Shown one piece after another: positions 36,602-45,293 of a stretch of 64,000 nt of DNA. The stretch is from Candidatus Brocadia sapporoensis. GTDB taxonomy: Bacteria; Planctomycetota; Brocadiia; Brocadiales; Brocadiaceae. Position 1 is the stretch's first letter. Every line of letters begins with the position of its first letter. The notes under the pieces were generated by a model. That model saw only the letters and a program-made list of their open reading frames with translations. It made no database searches and was not told where the DNA came from. Location of the stretch: the NCBI RefSeq assembly GCF_001753675.2, contig NZ_MJUW02000101.1, positions 1 to 64,000 of the forward strand. The letters run 5' to 3'. Both the position numbers and the translations under genes were made by a program.

Positions 36602-37279
36602 ATGAGTTTAGTATTAGGGCCAATCCATCATTGGATGTACGGTAAAATTCAAACTTCAGGGGCGCGGGAATCTGCCATTGTTTCCGCATTTAAATCAAAC
36701 TATGGTTCAGAGGCAGACAAGATTCTTGATCAGGTATATAAAAAATACCCAAAATCGGATGCACACAAATCTCTTGAAGAATTATTAGCCAACAAACCCA
36801 TTCATCAAGGCATTCAAAGCCTCATTGTCGGAGTGGAAACACGAGAAGCGGCGACGATTGCCGCATTCTGTGCGAAATATAAAGACGCCGCAAAGATAGC
36901 GGCTGAAGCAGCTCATAACCATGGTGTGAATTGCGGAAAAGAAGCAATCAAAAAAAATGGATTAACACCAGCAGATTGTAATAATACGGCAAAGGCTTTC
37001 GAGGTAATGGGAGAATATCTTTGTGATGGAATGCCATGCGACCGGGGTGCACAGGTCGTGGCGGAATCTGAAAAAAGTACATCGTGGGATCACGAAAGCT
37101 GTGTACACGAGCCCTATTGGAAAGATGCAGGGGCGGATTTCTTAACAATGTGTGACGTCGTTAATGAATGGATTGCAGGTTTTGGTGAGGGAATAAATCC
37201 CTGTATCGAATACAAGCGTGAAAAAGCCCTTGCTACGGGAGACCCCTCCTGTCTGAGTGTTTTCAAAATAAAAAGTTAG
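36602..37279 (+). CDS. Cys-rich protein, ATC-hydrolase/V4R-like
   Basis: The 225-residue protein has an N-terminal helical domain (1-150) with Cys at about 89, 117 and 126, and a C-terminal part (165-225) with ESCVHEPYWK, MCDVVNEWIAGFGEG, and EKALATGDPSC. The latter resembles the end of L-2-amino-thiazoline-4-carboxylate hydrolase and 4-vinyl-reductase-type domains, where a terminal GDPxC is typical. Nothing catalytic is certain. It ends one base before the ThiF-like gene, indicating a shared transcript and perhaps sulfur chemistry. Confidence 0.65.
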   Translation: MSLVLGPIHHWMYGKIQTSGARESAIVSAFKSNYGSEADKILDQVYKKYPKSDAHKSLEELLANKPIHQGIQSLIVGVETREAATIAAFCAKYKDAAKIAAEAAHNHGVNCGKEAIKKNGLTPADCNNTAKAFEVMGEYLCDGMPCDRGAQVVAESEKSTSWDHESCVHEPYWKDAGADFLTMCDVVNEWIAGFGEGINPCIEYKREKALATGDPSCLSVFKIKS

Positions 37280-37280
37280 C

Positions 37281-38306
37281 ATGTCTGAACGCTATGCACG
37301 GCAGGAACTGTTTTACGGCATAGGTAAAGAAGGTCAAAAAATACTTATGGAGAAGACTGCCGTGCTGGTAGGCTGCGGTGCATTAGGATGCACTTCAGCA
37401 AATCTTCTCGTTCGTAGTGGAATAAAGCATTTAAGGATTATCGACCGAGATTATCTTGAAGAAAGCAATCTCCAGCGCCAATCCTTATTTGACGAAGAAG
37501 ATATAAAACAAAACTTCCCAAAGGCTGTTGCTGCACAAAAAAAACTTCAAAAAATCAATTCCCTCATTCAAATCGAATCTCTTGTTGCAGACCTGAATCC
37601 ATCGAATATCGATACCCTCCTGCGCCAGGTACATCTTGTCGTCGACGGGACCGACAATTTTGAGACGCGGTTCCTCATCAACGATTATTGTGTGAAAAAT
37701 GGGATACCATGGATCTATGGTGCTTGTATAGGAAGTACAGGTTTAACGATGAATATTATTCCGTCAAAGACCCCGTGTTTCCGCTGCATACTTGGAACTA
37801 TTCCGTTATTTGGTACTTACGGAACATGTGATACAGAAGGAATTATTGCACCCATCGCCAGTATGATTGCCTCTATTCAGGCGGCAGAAGCACTGAAAAT
37901 TCTCACGAATAATCATGATGCCCTGAGCAAGGGACTCCTAAGAATCGACCTTTGGCGTAACGAAATAAAAAGGATGCACACAGAGGAAATCAAGGGAGAG
38001 ACCGATTGCATAACTTGTAATCAAAACTACTATGAATTCCTGTCGAAGGATAGATACTCAATGACCACAACCCTGTGTGGCAGAAATGCCGTACAGATTC
38101 TCCATCCGGACGGGTCAAGCTTAGATCTGCCGAAACTTGCCGAACGGTTGGCAAAGGCAGGAGAAGTGTCCTATAACAGTTTTTTATTACGATTGAAGAC
38201 AGAGAAGTATGAAATGACCGTATTTCCTGATGGACGTTCGGTTATTTCAGGCACAAATGATATTGCGACCGCAAAAGGGCTTTATGCAAAATATATTGGT
38301 ATGTGA
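37281..38306 (+). CDS. ThiF/MoeB-family protein with C-terminal extension
   Basis: The 341-residue protein has an E1-like domain: VGCGALGCTSANLL in the nucleotide loop (with Cys and Ala in place of the usual GAGGLGS), ESNLQRQSLF, DGTDNFETRFLIND, and zinc-type CxxC pairs (CFRC, CITC). Residues 255-341 add a ubiquitin-like beta-grasp-type segment (LCGRNAVQILHPDGSSLDL, FPDGRSVISGTNDIATAKGLY) seen in some bacterial ThiF relatives. It differs from MoeB at 24648-25460. Its sulfur carrier partner is not in the window. Confidence 0.88.
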   Translation: MSERYARQELFYGIGKEGQKILMEKTAVLVGCGALGCTSANLLVRSGIKHLRIIDRDYLEESNLQRQSLFDEEDIKQNFPKAVAAQKKLQKINSLIQIESLVADLNPSNIDTLLRQVHLVVDGTDNFETRFLINDYCVKNGIPWIYGACIGSTGLTMNIIPSKTPCFRCILGTIPLFGTYGTCDTEGIIAPIASMIASIQAAEALKILTNNHDALSKGLLRIDLWRNEIKRMHTEEIKGETDCITCNQNYYEFLSKDRYSMTTTLCGRNAVQILHPDGSSLDLPKLAERLAKAGEVSYNSFLLRLKTEKYEMTVFPDGRSVISGTNDIATAKGLYAKYIGM

Positions 38307-38369
38307 GAGAGTTTCATCTGGTACAATTTTTTTCACGTAAGGATTTCTACAACACAGCATAACCGCAAC

Positions 38370-38483
38370 TAAATCCCCTCCCATAAAAAAACCTGCCATG
38401 TCGGTCAGACATGGGGAAAAAGGGGATTGTAAAGGCATTTTTCATTGTCTTGTGCTCATGCCGGTTCGGTCTTGCAGATCGAA
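38370..38483. repeat. Two hairpins between convergent operons
   Basis: AATCCCCT (38371-38378) pairs with AGGGGATT (38421-38428) and encloses an inner hairpin CCATGTC/GACATGG. A second hairpin, GGTTCGGTCT-TGC-AGATCGAACC (38461-38483), follows. The second has T-rich bases after it on the plus strand. They sit where the ThiF-like gene and the convergent cbi operon end, so they may act as terminators; the first could be a small palindromic repeat. Confidence 0.5.
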
Positions 38484-38532
38484 CCAGGAATTTTGATTTT
38501 TTCAAAAAACTAAATTGTTGTGAAGCCTTTCG

Positions 38533-39243
38533 CTAAGGCATCTTCCGTTTTACAATCAGCACGGACATGTAGCCTCGTCCGCTTCCCTTCAGTGATACAA
38601 GATCATACGTGAGATACGCATTCTTTTGTCCGATATAAGAGGCGAATAAGGCATGTTCTGTGAGGTTTATTTCTTCGAGCAGTTGAATCACCTCATCCAG
38701 CTTTTTGGCTACCTTCATCAAAACCACGGTATCAAAGGTTTCCAGGATGGGACGCAATTCCGTTATATCCTTTGGCATGGGGATCACGGCCATTCGTTCA
38801 TCACCTGTCAATAAAGGATAGTTGGCCATACATGCAGCCGCATTATACGAGGTGATACCGGGAACGGTATGGATGGCGTGCTCTGGCAGCATCGTAAGCA
38901 GATAACGCAATAAATATATATAGGTGCTGAATGTCATGGGATCACCTAAGGTTAGATAAGCGACATCGTATCCGTTTCTGATTTCTGTGCAAACTTCTTC
39001 CGCAGCCTTACGCCATGCAGTATTGAGCAGGGATTTGTCCTTTGTCATCGGATAAATCTGTTCAATTATTTTCTTTTCTTCCACGTAATCCTTAACGATC
39101 TCCAATGCCATGCTCTCTTCTTTGGTATCAGACTTTGGGACAAAGATGCGGTCAGCTCCTTGAATGACGTGAATCGCTTTTAAGGTGAGAAGCTCAGGAT
39201 CACCTGGACCTAAACCAATTCCATGGAAGTTACCGGGTTTCAT
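38533..39243 (-). CDS. cbiL: Precorrin-2/cobalt-factor II C20-methyltransferase
   Basis: The 236-residue SAM-dependent tetrapyrrole methylase (CobI/CbiL) has GIGLGPGDPELLTLKAI, the YLTLGDPMTFSTY region and TVPGITSYNAAACMANYPL. It methylates C20 of cobalt-sirohydrochlorin in the anaerobic cobalamin route. It overlaps cbiE by 14 bases and is the last gene of the series. Confidence 0.92.
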   Translation of the reverse strand: MKPGNFHGIGLGPGDPELLTLKAIHVIQGADRIFVPKSDTKEESMALEIVKDYVEEKKIIEQIYPMTKDKSLLNTAWRKAAEEVCTEIRNGYDVAYLTLGDPMTFSTYIYLLRYLLTMLPEHAIHTVPGITSYNAAACMANYPLLTGDERMAVIPMPKDITELRPILETFDTVVLMKVAKKLDEVIQLLEEINLTEHALFASYIGQKNAYLTYDLVSLKGSGRGYMSVLIVKRKMP

Positions 39244-39889
39244 GGTTCGTATTCTTTATAATAACTACTGTTGTGCCGCTGGTTGGTACCTGTGTCGCTG
39301 AAGCTAAATCTGTCTCATGAATAGATTCTTCAGGAAGGGAAAGGTTTTTACAGATAAACATCTGTCTCTTTTGTATTCCATTTTTTAGTAACTGATGTGC
39401 AATAACGGCAGGTGTATTTTTATGATCTGTCAGGATGCCGACCTTGTGATGTTCGCGAACCTTTTTAATGAGATGCTCATATTTATCATTTCTTCCATGT
39501 AAACTTATGAAACAGGCATCGTCCCAGCTTTCCCCTGCGGCTGCAAAGGCAAGCTGTATACTGCTAATGCCCGGAATAATGGTACAACGTTCGCGCCCCA
39601 TCTCCCTGACTACCATTTGTGTATAACTGAAGAAACACGGATCACCGCTCACGAGAATTACAACCTGTCTTAAGCAGCTCCATTCGGCAATCTTTTGTGT
39701 CATAATACGGTAATTCTTCTCCAGAACAATCTTTTCTGCATCAACACCAGGAAAAAGTTTTAATAAGCGCCTGCTTCCTACCAGGATATCAGCCTTTTTT
39801 ATGTTATAGAGGGCCTTTGGAGATATATACGCTTTTAGCCCTGGCCCACAACCTACAATAATGACTTTGTTTTTGTTTGATTCAACCAT
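39230..39889 (-). CDS. cbiE: Cobalt-precorrin-7 C5-methyltransferase
   Basis: The 219-residue protein is a tetrapyrrole methylase of the CbiE type: IIVGCGPGLKAYISPKALYNIKKADILVGSRRLL, VILVSGDPCFFSY and IIPGISSIQLAFAAAGESWDD. CbiT, the decarboxylating partner (fused in CobL), is not present here. Its start lies 37 bases inside the cbiD end. Confidence 0.92.
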   Translation of the reverse strand: MVESNKNKVIIVGCGPGLKAYISPKALYNIKKADILVGSRRLLKLFPGVDAEKIVLEKNYRIMTQKIAEWSCLRQVVILVSGDPCFFSYTQMVVREMGRERCTIIPGISSIQLAFAAAGESWDDACFISLHGRNDKYEHLIKKVREHHKVGILTDHKNTPAVIAHQLLKNGIQKRQMFICKNLSLPEESIHETDLASATQVPTSGTTVVIIKNTNHETR

Positions 39890-40692
39890 GATTGTGCGCT
39901 ATCTGAAATACCTGCGATCACACCCTTCATATTAAATAATATTACACCAACCTCTGGGGGAGAGAACTGCTGTCCATCCTTATAAAATGCACATACCTTA
40001 GCCTCAATCATCTCTGCAATTTTATCCATTATAGACAAATTCCCGTGTTCTTGCAACAATTCTAGCATTCCCTCTATGGTAGTAACCTCTTTTAAACTAT
40101 TAAACATAGCGTCTGATAGGGGGAGACTTTTGTCATTGGTATGACCATCGAAAGTATTCCTGTTTTCATCATGTTTATTTATAGGATCCGGTGATTGGAT
40201 TTCAACAGGCAGATTTTTGGTTTCAGGCTTCTGGCATCTGATCCCTGACATCTGATCCCTGCTTTGCGCATGTTGTTTGATAATATCTATCAGGATATCG
40301 TTTGCAGGCCTGGAGACTGCGCTATGGGTGTGAAAATCACCACGCAACAATTTTGCTAATTTACCCGGATGTCCAGCAAGTATGATCTTTTTAAAGCGTC
40401 TTTCTCCGGCGGTATTCAGCATAAAGCCCACAAAATTGCTGGTCTGAATAATCTGATCTTTGGGAATGTCAGCTAAATTCAATATGGAGCGCTCACCCAA
40501 ACTGCCCGGCACGAGTACTACGGTTTCGTATCCAATTCCCTTAGCGATATCGAGTCCGCACAAAAGCGAGGTCTTAAAGGCATCTTCTGACATTGGCCTG
40601 ACAATCCCTGTGGTACCAATTATGGATATGCCTCCCAGGATGCCGAGTTTTGGGTTGAATGTTTTTTCACCTAAAACCCTTCCATTAGGCAC
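39853..40692 (-). CDS. cbiD: CbiD C-terminal part (after frameshift)
   Basis: This 279-codon frame begins like the middle of CbiD (LGEKTFNPKLGILGGISIIGTTGIVRPMS) and has the LAGHPGKLAKLLRGDFHTHSA motif. It is the continuation of the upstream frame at 40685-41110 shifted by one base at the A9 run (40715-40723); the upstream residues GKKNGAKVVISV would be read if one A were skipped. A linker at about 40221-40285 carries two tandem 13-bp repeats not typical of CbiD. CbiD methylates C1 of cobalt-precorrin-5. Confidence 0.85.
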   Translation of the reverse strand: MPNGRVLGEKTFNPKLGILGGISIIGTTGIVRPMSEDAFKTSLLCGLDIAKGIGYETVVLVPGSLGERSILNLADIPKDQIIQTSNFVGFMLNTAGERRFKKIILAGHPGKLAKLLRGDFHTHSAVSRPANDILIDIIKQHAQSRDQMSGIRCQKPETKNLPVEIQSPDPINKHDENRNTFDGHTNDKSLPLSDAMFNSLKEVTTIEGMLELLQEHGNLSIMDKIAEMIEAKVCAFYKDGQQFSPPEVGVILFNMKGVIAGISDSAQSWLNQTKTKSLL

Positions 40693-41110
40693 AGAAATTA
40701 CAACCTTTGCTCCGTTTTTTTTTGCCGATAACTGCTCTCACCGCATGCTCAATCATGCGTCTCGGTACGGGGTTAATTGCTGCATGGCCGATGGGCACTT
40801 GTAGCCCTGGTTTTGTTACTCGACCTACGCCTTCACCGCCATCAATCTCAATGGCTTCACCAAAAATTCGTTCAATCCGGGCATGTACTTTACAGCCATG
40901 GGTTACATCAGGATCGTCGCCGGCATCCTTTTGAACAGCGCAACCCGCAGAGCTGTCGGATAATTGTTTGTCGGTTATTTTAAGTCTGAGCGTAATGCCT
41001 GCGGGCGTATTAATTTCTATCTCGTCAGGAATTACACCCTGTAACAATCCGATTGCCGCCGCCTTGGCAGCGGCAGTTGCACAACTTCCCGTTGTATAGC
41101 CAAATTTCAT
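40685..41110 (-). CDS. cbiD: CbiD N-terminal part (before frameshift)
   Basis: This frame begins MKFGYTTGSCATAAAKAAAIGLL, a diagnostic CbiD start, and contains KDAGDDPDVTHG and VPIGHAAINPVPRRMI. It runs off normal sequence at GKKK, where nine A lie (minus strand, 40715-40723), reading RSKGCNFCA before a stop. Removing one A restores CbiD to about 415 residues. Either polymerase slippage at the A9 run produces some full-length enzyme, or this is a sequencing or true null frameshift. Confidence 0.88.
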   Translation of the reverse strand: MKFGYTTGSCATAAAKAAAIGLLQGVIPDEIEINTPAGITLRLKITDKQLSDSSAGCAVQKDAGDDPDVTHGCKVHARIERIFGEAIEIDGGEGVGRVTKPGLQVPIGHAAINPVPRRMIEHAVRAVIGKKKRSKGCNFCA

Positions 41111-41229
41111 ATGCTATCTAAAAAATCAAGTTAAACACGGACAAACGGTCACTGTTCAAGACATACAGGGATACGGTTTGTCCGTGTTGCCCCAAAATCA
41201 GTATACATACAATGAAAATTCCTGCACCA

Positions 41230-41440
41230 TCAGGCTGCTATAGTATTGGGAGAGCTCTGAGATCCTAATACATTTTTAGAAGCAAAACGGGTATATATCA
41301 TGGTGGTTTGAAGATTCAAGTTGCCGAACAACTCCTGAATTGTCCTGGTGTCACGTTCATTCTACAAAAGAGGAATGGCAAAGCTGTACCCTAAAGCATG
41401 CACGGGATGCCTGTTTTGTAGTACCAGGTTTTGTCACAGA
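41230..41440 (-). pseudogene. Decayed tyrosine recombinase (integrase) C terminus
   Basis: On the minus strand a frame reads HALGYSFAIPLL, a stop codon, then NERDTRTIQELFGN, NLQTTMIYTRFA and ends at 41230. This matches the C-terminal catalytic region of XerC/IntI-type tyrosine recombinases (HTLRHSFATHLL, DIRTIQELLGH, TTMIYTH). The box-II HxxR arginine is Gly, there is an in-frame stop, and just upstream a frameshift joins TKQASRA. The gene is clearly dead. It lies between cbiXC and cbiD. Confidence 0.7.
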
Positions 41441-41647
41441 TTCCTTAAACACCCTCTGTAGTAAGGTACATACTTATCTTTAATCAGTGCTTTTTGGGTA
41501 AAGGTAATCTTTGAAAGCGGAGAGCATAATAAAACTAAATACTCATTAAGTTTCCGCACATAACCTAAATTTTGTACGTAAGACATCTAACAGTACGTTT
41601 TGTTTATTTCAGGGGTATCGTACTCAAAATTGCGTCTTATCCATTAC

Positions 41648-42661
41648 TTATTGTCCTTCTTTTGCTAATTTTATTATAGCATTAACGATAGAAACGGCAA
41701 CGGCACTGCCGCCCTTTCTGTTGGTATTGGTTATATAGGGCATGGTTGTATTCTTCAGAGCGGATTTTGCCTCTACCGCGCCAACAAAGCCTACAGGGAT
41801 ACCGATTACCAGGGCAGGCTGTGCTAGTCCCTTTTTTATCAGGTCAATGAGTTCAAACAGAGCGGTGGGTGCATTGCCAATTGCGACAATCCCATCTTGC
41901 ATCTCGTGTATGGACTGTTGCATGGCTGCAATCGCACGGGTCTTTCCTAATCTATTTGCCTCGTCGACAACAGATTTATCCGATATTTTACAAATGATCT
42001 TTCCTCCGAATTTTTCAACAGGGCCATTCGTGATCCCCGCCTTTACCATATTCACATCGGTAATAATGTTCTTGCCACTTTTTATTGCACGGATGCCTGT
42101 TTCAACGGCAAGTGGATGAAAGACCAGATTATACGCATATTCTGTATCTCCGGTGGCATGAATTGCACGCTGGATAATTGGCCGGTGCAATTCAGGCACG
42201 GAGTCTAAATTGACCAATTTGTCGATAATTTCAAAACTCTCGTTAACGATCGCCTGAGGTTGTTCAATACGTTCTCTGTTTCCATGCTGTTTTTCTACCA
42301 ATACCTCATGAATACGGTCGGCTGCAATGAGGGCAATCCGCTCATCAGCGCCGATGTTGTTAGAATAGACAAACTCGACCTGAGGGTAGTTTCTTTTTTC
42401 TTCTTCAATCATTTCGGGAATGTCTCTATAAACATGATTTCCCTTAAACAATAGTAATGGCATGATAACAAGCCGGTTTGCACCGCTCGATACAGTTTTT
42501 TTTACAACTTCGGAAAATTCTGGTTCTGCCAGTTGCAAAAAGGCCGCTTCCACCATATCCCATCGGTTCATCGAGCGGAGCATATCTGCCACCTGAAATA
42601 ATCCATCGTTACCGCTGCTCAATTTACTGCCATGAGAAATTAAGATGACGCCAGTCTTCAT
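41648..42661 (-). CDS. cbiXC: CbiX-CbiC fusion: cobaltochelatase and precorrin-8X methylmutase
   Basis: The 337-residue protein joins two activities of the anaerobic cobalamin route. Residues 1-125 (GVILISHGSK, RLVIMPLLLFKGNHVYRDIPEM) form a sirohydrochlorin cobaltochelatase CbiX domain with its metal-binding histidines. Residues 140-337 (RAIHATGDTEYAYNLVF, ITDVNMVKAGI, PALVIGIPVGFVGAVEAK, NRKGGSAVAVSIVNA) form a precorrin-8X methylmutase CbiC domain. Both look complete. It is the first gene of the cbi run on the minus strand; a 537-bp gap holding the integrase remnant separates it from cbiD. Confidence 0.9.
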   Translation of the reverse strand: MKTGVILISHGSKLSSGNDGLFQVADMLRSMNRWDMVEAAFLQLAEPEFSEVVKKTVSSGANRLVIMPLLLFKGNHVYRDIPEMIEEEKRNYPQVEFVYSNNIGADERIALIAADRIHEVLVEKQHGNRERIEQPQAIVNESFEIIDKLVNLDSVPELHRPIIQRAIHATGDTEYAYNLVFHPLAVETGIRAIKSGKNIITDVNMVKAGITNGPVEKFGGKIICKISDKSVVDEANRLGKTRAIAAMQQSIHEMQDGIVAIGNAPTALFELIDLIKKGLAQPALVIGIPVGFVGAVEAKSALKNTTMPYITNTNRKGGSAVAVSIVNAIIKLAKEGQ

Positions 42662-42977
42662 TATTAGTTCCTTTTGTAGAGAACGCTGTTTTTTGCTGAT
42701 AAATGCGGATGATCATACATAATGGATGACAAAAAAAGTTACTACAGGGGCGACAGTCCGAAGCAATCTCTGCTGCAGAGGTTGTTTCGCTCTGCTCACA
42801 GGGATATTTACGAGTGTACTTATGTAAAACACCCATGATAGCGCCTAAACAGCAAAAGTAAATCTTGATCACCCGTCCTCATCTTTTGACTAACTCAGGA
42901 TGAACGTGATAAACAGATACCTCCCTAAAACGTATGAACAGGTAAAAAAAATCCGGAATGTTACACTGAACTTTATA
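42662..42977. other. Intergenic region upstream of cbiXC
   Basis: A minus-strand frame (42624-42872, 82 codons) with several Cys overlaps the cbiXC start and is not recognised; I do not call it. I looked here for a cobalamin riboswitch box (GCCACTG) on the minus strand and did not find one. A palindrome CTCTGCTGCAGAG is near 42765. Confidence 0.35.
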
Positions 42978-43946
42978 TCACGCAGCTACGTGTTTTTTTA
43001 TACGGCTATAATGAGAGGTAATAAGATCAATAATCTCTTCGGGACTATCGCAGGTTACAAGGCGCGGTCGTAGTTCTGAGGCGTTAGGCATACCCATAAT
43101 GTATTTTGTTGCATGTTTACGGAAAAGGATAATGCCAATATCCTGACCATAGTATTCCAGCATAAGCGATAAATGCCTTTGAATAAGTTCTATTTTGTCA
43201 GTGATCGTTATCTGATCCCTGTCCTTGCGCTGGAAGATCCATGGATGGCCTATGGCCGCACGCCCAATCATTACCCCATCGCAACCCGTATCTTTTTTGA
43301 TACGCGCAATATCAGCTACACATCTGACATCGCCGTTTCCGATAACGGGAATCTTCACAGCCTGCTTGACCTCAGCAATTGCATTCCAGTCAGCCCTGCC
43401 ATAAAAAAATTGCGATCTCGTTCTGCCGTGAACGGCAATGAGGGAAGCGCCATTGTCTTCGAGTATGCGTGCAACCTCCAGATAATTCCGTGATTTTTCA
43501 TCCCATCCCAGCCGAATCTTGCCTGTTACCGGAACCCGCAAGGTTTTGGTAAGTTTATGAAAAATACGACTGATCTTTGCTGGATTTTTCAGAAGACCGG
43601 CGCCGGCTCCTTTGCCGGCAATATCTGATACCGAACAACCCATATTAACATCTATGATGTCTGGACCTAAAGGCTCTATCATACGGCATGCCTCAACAAT
43701 TTTATCCTCATCATTACCGAGTATCTGGAAGATGACAGGTCTTTCTTTTTGCCTGAACTCAAGGAGCTTGCAGGTTTTTTTGTTTTTCCACAGCACCCCA
43801 TCCATCGAAATTACCTCGGTGTAGCTCATTGCCATGCCATATTCCTTGCAGATAAGCCGAAACGGAATATCTGAAAATCCTGCCATAGGGGACAGGATTA
43901 ATTCGCCGTGTATAGGAATATCTCGCACAAAGAAACTGGGATTCAT
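42978..43946 (-). CDS. dusB: tRNA-dihydrouridine synthase
   Basis: The 322-residue flavin enzyme reduces uridine in tRNA. It has LSPMAGFSDIPFR (FMN binding), the catalytic cysteine in DINMGCSV with GKGAGAGLLKNP, VTGKIRLGWD, VHGRTRSQFFYG, IGNGDV and MIGRAAIGHPWIF. Length and motifs fit DusB. Monocistronic. Confidence 0.94.
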   Translation of the reverse strand: MNPSFFVRDIPIHGELILSPMAGFSDIPFRLICKEYGMAMSYTEVISMDGVLWKNKKTCKLLEFRQKERPVIFQILGNDEDKIVEACRMIEPLGPDIIDVNMGCSVSDIAGKGAGAGLLKNPAKISRIFHKLTKTLRVPVTGKIRLGWDEKSRNYLEVARILEDNGASLIAVHGRTRSQFFYGRADWNAIAEVKQAVKIPVIGNGDVRCVADIARIKKDTGCDGVMIGRAAIGHPWIFQRKDRDQITITDKIELIQRHLSLMLEYYGQDIGIILFRKHATKYIMGMPNASELRPRLVTCDSPEEIIDLITSHYSRIKKHVAA

Positions 43947-44137
43947 CCGAGCGCCTTATATTTTCATTCTAAAAGGAAAAGTTTGTTGATTTACTCAAAA
44001 GGTTTTGTTGCATAATTATAACATAGAGATGATAAATATCATTTGTTTTTTTCCTTACGAAACGGTATTTTAATAGTGTTTTGCTTTTCTATGGTATTAT
44101 GGCTTCTGGATGTGCACATTTTTTATGGTTTTTTGGT

Positions 44138-44872
44138 ATGCTTACACAAAGTGACTTGCTAACGAAAAAAGGCGTATATATTCAGCAAATGTTTGGATCG
44201 ATTGCAAAGGTATACGATCTCTTAAATACTATTTTAAGCTTTAACTTTGACAAGAGCTGGCGCAAGTTTGCCGTAAAGGTAAGCAATGTCGCTCCGGATG
44301 CAAGGGTGCTGGACGTTTGCACCGGCACGGGCGACCTGGCAATTGCTTATTCCAGGGTTTTAAACAGTAGCGGAAGGGTTATTGGAAGTGATTTTTGTCA
44401 CGAGATGTTGCGACTAGCAGATTTCAAATTAAAAAAAAGGATGCTTTCGGATAAAATAAGAGTAATCGAGGCTGATACGTTACATTTGCCCTTTCAGAAT
44501 AATTATTTTCAGATTTCTGCCGTGGCATTTGGGATCAGGAATGTAGCTGACCTCCGGGCTGGCATTGCTGAAATGGTGAGAATAACCGCCCCGGGTGGAT
44601 GTGTGGTAATCTTAGAATTTTCACAACCCGTAAATTCCTTATTTAAAGCGGTCTATTATTTTTATTTTAAAAAGATGCTTCCCCTTATCGGAAAACTCAT
44701 CTCTCGCAGTAAGTACCATGCATACTCCTATCTGCCATCATCGGTATTAAACTTTCCCGACCGGTATGGACTCCGGGCACAGATGGAATCCTGTGGTCTT
44801 GAAGATGTGAAGATATACGCAAAGACACTGGGTATCGTTACCGTTCATGTTGGTCGAAAACCTCGTAATTAA
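44138..44872 (+). CDS. menG: Demethylmenaquinone methyltransferase
   Basis: The protein (UbiE/MenG family) carries out the last methylation in menaquinone synthesis. It shows MFGSIAKVYDLLNTILSFNFDKSWR, the SAM motif VLDVCTGTGDLAI, SAVAFGIRNVADLRAGIAEM and PGGCVVILEFSQP. I prefer ATG 44138; an in-frame ATG at 44081 would add a hydrophobic leader atypical for the family. Neither start has a strong Shine-Dalgarno. Menaquinone is the expected quinone of this organism type. Confidence 0.88.
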   Translation: MLTQSDLLTKKGVYIQQMFGSIAKVYDLLNTILSFNFDKSWRKFAVKVSNVAPDARVLDVCTGTGDLAIAYSRVLNSSGRVIGSDFCHEMLRLADFKLKKRMLSDKIRVIEADTLHLPFQNNYFQISAVAFGIRNVADLRAGIAEMVRITAPGGCVVILEFSQPVNSLFKAVYYFYFKKMLPLIGKLISRSKYHAYSYLPSSVLNFPDRYGLRAQMESCGLEDVKIYAKTLGIVTVHVGRKPRN

Positions 44873-45144
44873 ATAAACATCAATAGGCTTGACTCGACCA
44901 AGAAGATTTTGTATTATGCTGTACTGTATCTGTTGGAGGCTGACAAATGCAGATTTCATCGTGAGCGTTTCGTCGGATGATTACTCAGATTTAAGGGAGA
45001 CAGGGTTAGCAGGATAGGCAGGATTTGAGAATGCAGTTGCCCATAGAATCGGAGTCTTTAACAAATTATCAAAATTTCTCTTTTCATGCCAAAGAGCGGC
45101 ATCATACAATGACGAATGACTGGATGATGCGTCATTTCAAATAT

Positions 45145-45218
45145 TGGGGAATAGTGTAACGGTAGCACAAATGACTCTGGATCATTTAGTCTAGGTTCGA
45201 ATCCTAGTTCCCCAGCCA
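45145..45218 (+). tRNA. tRNA-Gln (CTG anticodon)
   Basis: Acceptor TGGGGAA pairs with TTCCCCA, the anticodon loop CTCTGGA holds CTG, the T arm contains GGTTCGAATCC, and CCA is encoded at 45216-45218. The gene lies directly before the M6 protease gene. Confidence 0.95.
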
Positions 45219-45293
45219 ATAAAAACAAGGGTTTCAGGTAATGCATACGTTCGTACGGCGCAAGAAAGGTTCCATACGATGGAAGGAGTGCTC

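Noticed and set aside
42624-42872. 82-codon Cys-rich frame overlapping the start of cbiXC
   Set aside because: Overlaps the chelatase start in another frame, no family recognised and no clear ribosome site.
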